NCBI GenBank assembly: GCA_037042915.1 | Contig: CM073197.1 | Span: 1,054,001-1,118,000 of the forward strand | Direction: 5' to 3' | From: Auricularia sp. M13 | Lineage: Eukaryota > Basidiomycota > Agaricomycetes > Auriculariales > Auriculariaceae | DNA: 64,000 nucleotides | Shown here: piece after piece, positions 56,141-64,000 of the stretch | Layout: every line of letters starts with the position of its first letter | How positions within the stretch are numbered: the stretch's first letter is position 1 | Notes under the pieces: model-generated | Databases searched by the model: none | The model's input: only the letters and a program-made list of their open reading frames with translations | What the model was told of the DNA's origin: nothing | Program-made: the position numbers and the translations under genes

Positions 56141-57643
56141 CTACAAGCCAATCTCGTCCGGGTACGGCAGTTCGTGCAGGTTCCCGACCGCGACGAATGT
56201 CGGCTTGGCTTTTGTGAGCGCCGCTGCGGCCTGGTGTGCGAAGGAGATCAGCGCAAGCGTCTGCATGGAGGTGGAGAGAGCGGGAGCGTACCTTGGAGAC
56301 GGCAGCAGCGTTCACACCGCCCAGCGCGGAGAGCGTGCTCTCGAGCGAGGCCGACGGGCCGCCGAGGAGCTGCGATTATCGTGAGCACGAGGGGATAATG
56401 TGGTGAATAAGGAGAAGGACGTACGCCAGGTGCAAGAGCAGCAACGAGGCCGTCCCGCGTATCAGGCAGCGACGCCGCGCGGAAGCGCGCTTTGGCGATG
56501 GCGCCCTTGAGCTCCTCAGCCGCCGGCGCGGCGCCCGCGGCGGCCTTGAGCGCGGCGACGGCGGTCTTGGCGGCGGCCTTAGCGTCGGCGGCGCTGTGCG
56601 CCTGGACGAGGAAGCCGAGCAGCGCGGCGTCCGAGTACGTGAACAGCACGCTCTCGACGCGCGCGCCGGCCGGCAGCGCCTTGGCGAGCGGCGACGCGCC
56701 CGCGCTCCACTTCACCGCGGGCGCGGGCGAGAGCAGCGCGGCGAGCACGCCGAGCTCCGGCGCGAGCGCCGTCGTGCCGAAGCCGACGAACACCGTCTGC
56801 AGCCCGTGCGCGCCGCCGGACACGCGGCTCTCGCCGCCGTGGTACACCGACGGCGTGCTCGGCGGCGGCGCGGCGTTCTTCAGCGCCGGCTGGAAGACGC
56901 GCGCGAGCGCGTCCTCCGCGATGCCCTGCGCGACGACGGCGACGTTGCCCGCGCTGAACGCCGCGCGCGCGTACTCGCGCACCTGGTCGGCGGAGACGTC
57001 CGCGTGCTGCGGCGCGAAGAGCGACGCGCCGAGCCCGGCGCGGAAGGCGACGTGGTGCGCGAGGTCGAGCGCGCGCACGGCGGGGTCCGCCTCCGCCTCG
57101 GCCGCCTCGGCCGCGACGACCGGCAGCACGTCCTCCGCCAGCTCGTGCGGCAGGAAGCGCAGCGAGCTGACGTTCTGCGCGAGCAGCTCGCCGAACTTCT
57201 GTCTGCTCGTCGTGATCAGTATGGCCGTTCAGTTCAGCAGATGGAACGCACTCGTCGCCGCGCAGGAACTCGGCGGTCAGCGCGACGTGCTCGCGCGTGA
57301 GCGTCGCGGAGAGCAGCCCGCCGCTGAGCTCGGCCTCGCGCACCGTCCTCAGCGCACTTTTCGCGCCGGTCGTCTGCACCGTACGAACATCAACACCTCG
57401 CACACACTGCAATGCCTTGAATCGCACCTTGAACGCAAAGTTTTTCAGAATATGCGCGAGGCCGGGCGCAGTCTCGTAGCGCGAGCCGGCCTTGGCAATG
57501 ACGGTGATGCTCGTCGTGGGCTCGCCGCGGTCGACGGCGGCGACCTTGAAGCCGCTTGCAGAGTCCACCGCAGTCGCCAGGCACCGCGCGGCACGCGGGA
57601 CGCCGCGCACGGCCCTGGACGCGCTGGCCGCTGTTGCGAGCAT
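56141..57643 (-). CDS. QCR2: Cytochrome bc1 complex core protein 2
   Basis: QCR2 is a matrix-facing subunit of respiratory complex III, related to the processing peptidases but usually inactive. The start at 57643 gives a mitochondrial presequence (MLATAASASRAVRGVPRAAR), then VDSASGFKVAAVDRGEPTTS, SITVIAKAGSRYETAPGLAH and ILKNFAFK. Introns lie at about 57382-57442 and 57195-57250. The next exons read TTGAKSALRTVREAELSGGL and KFGELLAQNVSSLRFLPHEL, followed by LDLAHHVAFRAGLGASLFAP and GLQTVFVGFGTTALAPELGV. The small C-terminal exons end KPTFVAVGNLHELPYPDEIG at 56141. The zinc-binding HxxEH motif of true peptidases is absent, as expected for core 2. The whole frame is open, with a strong GC bias at third positions. 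Confidence 0.92.
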
Positions 57644-57933
57644 AGGTGCGAGTGCGTAGAGTATTCGAGTCGAGAACTTTGAGAAGAAAACTCCGACCGT
57701 GTCATCATGTCTCGACCTATCGCATCGTTTGCATTTGAACAGGGTAGGAAGGCATGAACAGCGCGGTCCTCTACATTCAGAGGTGGCATTATGTGGGAAG
57801 TGTATGGATACAGCGTTCTTTATTTATAGTTTATTTCCACTCGTTCATTTCAGGGAGACATGTACGCTGCCATGCTGCATGATTATGGAGATTGCATGAG
57901 TGTGATTTCCTTTGGAGTGGGCGGAAGCGGAAC

Positions 57934-58878
57934 TCACGGAGAGTCCTGCGGTGGTGGCTGCTGCTTCTTGTGCTTTTGCGCGAGTTGCTGCTCAAACTTT
58001 GCAAACTCGTCCAGAGCAATCTCTTCCTCCTGGTCCAGCACCTGCGCAACCAAGCGTCAGCAAGCTCCCAAGGTAATCATGCATCGCAACACACCTGTTC
58101 GACGCCCTTTGACCTCGGGGATATAATGCATAAGCATGCGCTCGATGCCGCTCTTGAGCGTGACGGTGCTCGAGTCGCAGCCTCTACAGCTGCCCTTGAG
58201 CTTGAGGCGGACAATGCCAGCCTCGTCGAAACCACGATACTCGATATCGCCGCCGTCCTCCATAATGGCCGGGCGCACGCGTGTGTCGAGCAGCTCCTTG
58301 ATCATCGCGACGGTGTCGGAGTCGGTGTCGAGCACGCGCGTGTCCTGCGGGCCCGCGGCGTCGCGGTCGGCGTCGCTGCGGAACAGCGGGGCCTGGACTG
58401 GAGAAGTGCTCCATGAGGATGCTGTAGATCTCGGGCTTGAGCACGGGCCAGGGCGTGTCGGCGTCCTTGGAGACGGTGACGAAAGTCGGGGCCGAAGAAG
58501 ACGGCCGTGACGCCGTCGACGCCCATGAGGCGCAGCGCGAGCGGCGAGCTGAGCGCGGAGCGCGTGTCGAGGAACTCGGCGGTGCCGCCGGTGTCGCCCA
58601 TGACGGGCACGCCGGGGATGAACTTGAGCGAGGCGTCGTTGGGCGTCTGCTCCGTCTGGATGAACATGCTGCGGCCTGCGCGTGCCGTTAGTAGGTAGTT
58701 GTGTGCTGAGGCTGGGACGTACGCGAGCCTGCGGTCCACCGGTGCGCGGGTGACGTCGCGCGTGCGTGCTCGGTCAGCAGCGTGCGGGCGGTGAGCAGCG
58801 AGCGCGTTGGCGCTGCAGATGGCACGGGCGCGCGGCAATGAACCTGCGCAGGGCGGGGGCGAGCGCGGCAGTCCTCAT
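57934..58878 (-). CDS. NFU1: Mitochondrial NFU1-type iron-sulfur scaffold
   Basis: NFU1 delivers [4Fe-4S] clusters to lipoate synthase and respiratory enzymes in the matrix. The start at 58878 gives a basic presequence ([17 protein letters not shown]). The Nfu N-domain follows: [55 protein letters not shown] and [14 protein letters not shown]. The NifU-like C-domain reads [48 protein letters not shown] and [18 protein letters not shown]. The cluster-binding CRGC motif is intact. The tail is Gln/Pro-rich and ends PPPQDSP. Three single-base frame breaks are needed: an extra base in the A-run at 58482-58484, one near 58400, and a missing base in the G-run at 58826-58828. Homopolymer position and strong conservation argue for sequence errors. 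Confidence 0.9.
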
Positions 58879-58991
58879 AGTTGACCAGCAGGTCGGCGTC
58901 TGGCAGGCAGCAAACGAAACTCAGCTCCGGCCAGAGTCGCCGGGTTCGTCCCGTCCTTCACTCTCCAACTACACTCTACACTCGGTCCCCA

Positions 58992-60030
58992 ATGGCCGCC
59001 ATCGCTCCGCGGAGACTGACCAAGGAGCTCAAGGAGCTCACCACCGGAGAGTGTCCAGCGGGTCCGTCCTGCCGTCCCCGTGCCACTGCATCCACTTGAC
59101 TGACTGGACCGACCGCGCCGCGCAGGCGTGAAGCTGCTGCAGAGCAGCGACTTTGAGATGTGGATTCTCTCGCTCGAGGTCCTCGGCGAGTCGCTCTACA
59201 AGGCACGCACGCCCGCCTCCCACCGCCAATCAGCTGATCGTGATTATCTACTCACAGGGCGAGACGTTTGCATTGCGCTTCAGATTCGAGCCACAGTCCG
59301 TCTAACCCGCCGCCGGAGCCCTTTTTAATAATTATTTTCCAGGTACCCCATCGCCTCGCCCGAAGTCACCTTGTGCGTCGCCTGCTTGAGCGGCTGTCCC
59401 CCGTCACCATGTGCTCACGCCAGGACAGTGTCGTTGACGACAAGTACAAGGCCCCGATACATCCCGTGCGTCCTCCCCCAGCCCGCAGATAGCACAAGAG
59501 CTAATGCCGAGCAGCATGTGTACTCGAACGGCCATGTACGCCTGCTCCGCGGCTGCGCTGTCTATTGTACTCAACTACATTAGATATGCGCCTCCATCCT
59601 CGGCCACGAGTGGTCGCCCGTGCTGGGTGTCGCGTCGGTGTGCATCACGCTCCAGAGCATGCTCGCGTCCTGCAAGGTCTGTCTCTTCTCAGACTGGTCG
59701 CCTCGCTGTGGTCCTCACGCCGAATTTCTATAGGACCGCAAACGGTACGTCGCCGGGCGCGCTTGCGAAGCTCAACCCGTCGTTGATCATTGCTCCTCGC
59801 ATTCCCCCTACTATAGGCCGCCGGACAACGACCGCTACGTGCGCAATGCGCCCGCATCGCCCAAGAAGGTGCGAGCGCGCCTCCCTGTCCTGTCTCCCGC
59901 CGCTCTTAGCCCGGACTGACCGACCGACTGACGCTTGACATCACAGAGCCGGTTCCATTACGACGGTGCGTCCATCCGTCCCTCCCGCAACGCTAAACAT
60001 TTGCTTATTATGCTTTCAGATGACACGTGA
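58992..60030 (+). CDS. UBE2W: Ubiquitin-conjugating enzyme E2 W
   Basis: UBE2W attaches ubiquitin to the N-terminal amino group of substrates with disordered N-termini. About ten very short exons from the ATG at 58992 join in one open frame: MAAIAPRRLTKELKELTTGE, VKLLQSSDFEMWILSLEVLG, ESLYKGETFALRFRFEPQYP, IASPEVTFVVDDKYKAPIHP and HVYSNGHICASILGHEWSPV. Then come LGVASVCITLQSMLASCK, DRKRPPDNDRYVRNAPASPK and KSRFHYDDDT with TGA at 60030. The HxN-type active site is SNGHICASIL with the catalytic Cys, and the family-specific C-terminus (basic PKK then aromatic, H/Y, DDT) is present. One intron (59203-59257) has a GC donor. The start lies 113 bases from the divergent NFU1 start. Confidence 0.93.
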
Positions 60031-60595
60031 GTTGCCTTCCTCGTTGTTGTTCGCTGGCTGACGGCGAGGAGTGTATGATTCCGCATGGATCGCACGCGAT
60101 GCGAACGAACGAACGAAGGACTCGGGAGGATGCGTGCACGGTGCTGCAGGACGATGAATTCCGATTCTTTCGGGCTTCGCTTGCGTATGCGTCGGTGCCG
60201 CGCTTGTATATGTTAGGCCTTTCTATCTCTCTGTCTCTGTCTGTCTGTCTACCTGTCTCTCCGTTTGTGCCGTGGGAGGGACGTCTCTTGAACGTTGAAT
60301 CTTGCAATTGACGTGAATACTCTTTCATGTGAGACTCAAAATGAGACGATGTGATTCTCAATTGGATGTGCTGTCGCCCGTATCCCGTACTTACGAATGC
60401 AGGATTGAAGCTTGAAGGTGTGGTGACTCGGAGCGATCAGATTCAGCGCCCACGGTCCACGGAAAGACTGCGCAGGGCGCGGCGCGGACTGAGTCTGAAA
60501 GACTCCGAGTCGGAGAGCGTCAGCATCTCAGTCTCAGCGCGTCACCCGCGCCATCGCATCCAGCACGAAATTTCGAGAGGAGCAGGGCAGCCAGG
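60031..60595. other. Intergenic region with CT-rich simple repeat
   Basis: Between UBE2W and the BAR-SH3 gene. Positions 60222-60265 hold an imperfect tetranucleotide tract (tctg/tctc units). The rest carries no gene; the right part is the BAR-SH3 promoter. Confidence 0.6.
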
Positions 60596-62535
60596 ATGAA
60601 GGGCATGCTCAAGGCCGTCAAGCGGTGCGCCCCCTTCCCCACCGCCCGCCGCAGACGCATTGGCTGAGTGGCTTGGGCAGGACGCCGCATATGGTGACTG
60701 CCAAGGTCGGCATGAGCAAGAGTGCGTACTTAATATGAATATGAAGTATAGGACTCGGGTGGAGAAAGGGCTGATGCGCTGGATGTGTAGAGTCGACGGA
60801 CCCCGAGTTCGACGAGTACGCGCGCAAGTTCGCCGCGCTGGAGGGCGCGACGGATAAGCTGCTCAAGGATGCGAAGGTCTTTACGGAGAACGTTATGGGT
60901 GCGTCTTCCTGCGCTCTGCATTCGACGCCCTGCTGTTCGTCTGCGACTTGGTCCTGGCGCATTGCTGGGGCACCGCTGCGCTTGGCCTTGTGGCCCATGA
61001 TGGACATGTGACGGCGCTGGTCGGCTACCTTGGAGCTTGGAGCTTGGAGCTCGCCCCGACACCGCGCCTTGGGCCTTCCAAATCTCAATCCGACTGTGCG
61101 GGTTCGCTGACTCTCCCTCCCCTTCCCTTCCTCTTCCTTCCCGCAGGCCTACTGTCCGCAGGCGAGGGGTTCGCCAAGCACTTCGCCGCGGTCTTCCACC
61201 CGATCGCGGGCGAGTACGACCTGGTGGGGAAGAACCCGGGCGCGGCGCTGACGATCAAGAACGTCGACGGGTACGCGGCCGCGATGGAGGAGCTCAAGGC
61301 GACGCTCGGGCCCGAGCTCGAGCTCATCGAGAGCCGCGTCGTCGGGCCCGTCAAGGAGTTCAAGGAGGTGCTCAAGCAGATCCGCAAGAGCATCACCAAG
61401 CGCGACCATAAACTCGTCGATTACGACCGCTTCAATAATTCGCTGACCAAGTTGAGGGAGAAGAAGGAGAAGACCCTGAGCGACGAGAAGAATCTGTTCA
61501 AGGTTTGTCTTTTGTTTTGAGTGTCTTTTTTGGCGTCGCTGGTGCGGGGGTTGATTCTGGCTTTTTGGTTTCGGCAGTTGGAGCAGGACTTTGAGGTCGC
61601 GGCGAACGACTATGATTTCTGGAACAGCACGATGAAGGCCGAGCTGCCGCGCTTCATGACGCTCTCCACGCAGTTCATCGACCCGCTCTTCCATTCGTTC
61701 TTCTACATGCAGTATGTCGCACATCACGTCACCCGATGCTCGCATGCTCATCCGTCCAGGCTGAACATTTTCTACCTGATGCTGGAGAAGCTGCAGGGCT
61801 TCACGGACGGCAAGTTCAACACCGCCATGTCGGGCAACGAGATCGCGGCCGAGTACGAGGAGAAGCGCGGCGACGCCGTCGAGCGCGTCGAGGCGCTCTC
61901 GATCACCCACCGCATCCTCTCCACCTGTACGTCTGTTGCATGCACGACGACATTTTTTTTCGGGTCGAGCGCTGATGGTTTTGCCGCAGCGCGGATGATG
62001 CAGCAACACCGCGCGGAGAGCGGCAGCGGCGGCGGCGGGTCGAGCATGACGCGCGCGCCGTCGATGGCGAGCACGGCGTCGTCCGCGTCGCGCGGCGTGC
62101 CGCCCTCGCGCGCGTCCACCGTCGCGGGCAGCACGTTCAAGAAGGCGCCCCCGCCCCCGCCCAGCTTGCACGCCAGCGCCTCGCCGCGCCGCCGCCATAC
62201 ACGCCGCCGAGCAACGGCGCGGGGGCCGCGGCGGCGATGGCGGCGGCGACGAAGCGCGCGCCGCCGCCGCCGCCGGGGCCGAAGCCGAAGCCGAAGCCCG
62301 AGGTCAAGTACGTTGTCGCGCTGTACGATTTCGAGGCGCAGGCGGAGGGCGATTTGTCGTTCAAGACGGGCGACCGCATCGAGCTGCTCGAGAAGACGGC
62401 GTCGTCGGAGGATTGGTGGACCGGCCGGCTGAACGGCAACAAGGGCGTGTTTCCTGGTATGTTGTATTTGTCTGTTTGTATGCGGCGAGCTGATGCGTTG
62501 GGGTTGTCGTAGGAAACTATGTACAAGAGACCTGA
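60596..62535 (+). CDS. hob1: Amphiphysin-like BAR-SH3 protein (Hob1/Rvs167 family)
   Basis: These proteins bend membranes and link them to actin during endocytosis. Exon 1 (MKGMLKAVKR) joins to TPHMVTAKVGMSK and then STDPEFDEYARKFAALEGAT, the usual N-terminus of the family. The BAR domain continues through KLLKDAKVFTENVMGLLSAG, KEFKEVLKQIRKSITKRDHK, LVDYDRFNNSLTKLREKKEK, LEQDFEVAANDYDFWNSTMK and FIDPLFHSFFYMQLNIFYLM, to about 61930. A Ser/Pro/Ala-rich linker follows (PPSRASTVAGSTFKKAPPPP). The C-terminal SH3 reads YVVALYDFEAQAEGDLSFK, SSEDWWTGRLNGNKGVFPGN and YVQET with TGA at 62535. One frame discrepancy lies in the GC-rich linker at about 62140-62200. Domains and order are unambiguous. Confidence 0.92.
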
Positions 62536-62897
62536 ACTTGAACGGACCTTTTTTGCTTTCTTTTCTTTTCTTGCCGCCTTTTTTTTTTCTTTACGAAGTG
62601 TTGTATTACGCTCGCCCCGGACGCCATTCCGTTTGTAGGCCCGTTGGCAGAACGACGTCAAGCCTGTATATGGATGAATAAACGAACACTGCACAGAGAT
62701 TTTGCATCGGGATTCTCGCGTTTCTTATCCACATTGAGGGATGCTTACAGCAAGAGGTTGCAAGTTAGGTATCCGGACTGGGGCTGTAATAACGCAAGGC
62801 GAGTCGAGGAGCGCCCTGCTGACCAGCCACACTCTGGAAACTTCCGGCGCAAGTCCGACGACGCGTCGCTTCTTCCTTTCCGTTCCAAAAGCTCAAA
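62536..62897. other. Intergenic region
   Basis: The 3' flank of the BAR-SH3 gene is T-rich (62550-62595), as expected near a poly(A) site. The right part is the CCT3 promoter. No gene is visible. Confidence 0.5.
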
Positions 62898-64000
62898 ATG
62901 TCGCAAACGCCCGTGGTCGTGCTCAGTGCGCCATCTGCTTGTGCCAGGAGTCTTTGCTGATCCTTGTATGTTGTAGACACTGCGCCCGACCGGCAGTCGG
63001 GGCGCAAAGCGCAGATGAGCAACATCGCCGCGGCCAAGGTATGCGCGCGTTGGATGCGCGCGATGCTCGTGCTTACTTGGCCATGCATAGACGGTCGCAG
63101 ATGTCATTCGGACGTGTCTGGGGCCCAAGGCGATGCTGAAGATGATTCTGGATCCTATGGGCGGCATTGTGTGCGTGCTGCTGCATATTTCGCTGCACCG
63201 GGAAGGCTGATTGTGCGCACGCAGCGTGACGAACGACGGGAATGCTATTCTGCGCGAGATTGACGTCGCGCATCCTGCGGCGAAGAACATGATTGAGCTT
63301 GCAAGGACGCAGGACGAGGAGGTCGGCGATGGCACTACTTCTGTTATCGTGCTGGGTAAGTCTGGCTTGCATGCTCACTGGCCATTGAAGCTGACTATGT
63401 TTTCATAGCTGGTCAAGTGCTCGCTCAAGCTGTACCCGCGCTCGAACGCGGCACACACCCGGTCGCGATAATCGGCGACCTCAACGCCGCGTTGCGGATA
63501 GCACTCGACGTCGTGCAGCGCATCAGCCAGCCCATCGACGTCTCCTCCGACGCGCAGATGCTCGCGCTCATCCGGACGTCCATCGGCACCAAGCTCTCCA
63601 TCCGCTGGGCGGACCTGATGTGCAACCTCGCGCTGACGGCCGTGCGCACGGTATGGCAGAGCGATGCGGGCATCACCACCGTCGACATCAAGCGCTACGC
63701 GCGCGTGGAGAAGGTGCCTGGCGGCGCGATCGAGCAGAGCCGCGTCCTGCGCGGCGTGATGCTCAACAAGGACGTGACGCACCCCAAGATGCGCCGCCGG
63801 ATCGCGCGCCCGCGCATCGTGCTGCTCGACTGCCCGCTCGAGTACAAGAAGGGCGAGTCGCAGACGAACATGGAGCTGCAGAAGGAGGACGACTGGAAGC
63901 GCGCGCTCGACATCGAGGAGGAACAGGTGCAGCGCATGTGCGAGGCGATCATCGCCGTCAAGCCCGACCTCGTCTTCACCGAGAAGGGCGTGAGCGACCT
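62898..64000 (+). CDS. CCT3: T-complex chaperonin subunit gamma (partial, 3' end off window)
   Basis: CCT3 is one of eight subunits of the cytosolic TRiC/CCT chaperonin that folds actin and tubulin with ATP. The ATG at 62898 gives MSQTPVVVL, spliced to [20 protein letters not shown]. Then come [40 protein letters not shown], the ATP-site motif [20 protein letters not shown] and [20 protein letters not shown]. Next are [40 protein letters not shown] and EKGVSDL at the window edge. EKVPGG and the KGESQTN region are specific to the gamma subunit. Introns at about 62926-62975, 63036-63090, 63170-63223 and 63354-63408 splice in frame. The apical and C-terminal parts lie beyond the window. Confidence 0.95.

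Noticed and set aside
61149-62198. 349-codon open frame antisense to the BAR-SH3 gene
   Set aside because: It is the complement of a clearly conserved, spliced gene with GC-biased third positions, which leaves antisense frames open; its translation is low-complexity.

Overview
The window is nuclear DNA from a basidiomycete fungus, most likely a mushroom-forming Agaricomycete. The evidence is dense short introns (about 45-60 nt, donors mostly GTGCGT/GTACGT/GTGAGT), a DUF6535 membrane protein, an EF-hand plus ZZ-finger protein, a Kre9/Knh1-like secreted protein, a Hob1-type BAR-SH3 protein and fungal seipin, LCCL and OPT families. No rRNA, phage, CRISPR or clear transposon is visible. The only RNA gene I can support is a tRNA-Ile(AAU).

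Layout. 1-2.8 kb: a pseudouridine-catabolism fusion gene (glycosidase plus PfkB kinase), cut by the left edge. 3.7-9.8 kb: two lineage-specific genes (DUF6535; EF-hand/ZZ). 10-15.6 kb: a small unknown protein, IMP dehydrogenase, a Kre9-like secreted protein and seipin. 15.9-19.5 kb: an LCCL membrane protein and an unknown protein with a finger-like Cys/His cluster. 20-28.2 kb: a universal stress protein, molybdopterin synthase large subunit, a WW-domain protein, a Myb plus C2H2 transcription factor and a coiled-coil membrane protein. 29.9-34.2 kb: the splicing factor PRP17, then a small secreted repeat precursor. 34.2-38.8 kb: gene-poor DNA ending in a decayed kinase-like gene. 38.9-47.9 kb: an NCS1 permease, an OPT transporter, the tRNA and a Ser-rich single-pass membrane protein. 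48-55.6 kb: an HpcH/HpaI aldolase and a tandem segmental duplication carrying two NucA/NucB-type secreted nuclease genes. 56-64 kb: a run of conserved housekeeping genes (QCR2, NFU1, UBE2W, BAR-SH3, CCT3).

The most striking item is the gene at 33349-34042. It encodes a 157-residue secreted precursor with eleven copies of VSDW(K/R)R, each ending in a dibasic Kex2-type site and often preceded by an X-Pro pair. It is built like yeast alpha-factor or the precursors of fungal Kex2-processed repeat peptides, and its likely product is a very short Trp-containing peptide.

Several conserved genes (PRP17, NFU1, the aldolase, the PfkB domain, LCCL) carry single-base frame breaks, several of them in homopolymers. 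Equally long neighbours (IMPDH, seipin, NCS1, OPT, UBE2W, DUF6535) are clean. I read most breaks as base-calling or assembly errors rather than gene decay, except for the kinase-like relic and the truncated gene copy at 53.45 kb. Exon boundaries are my own reading of splice signals and family conservation, without transcript data.
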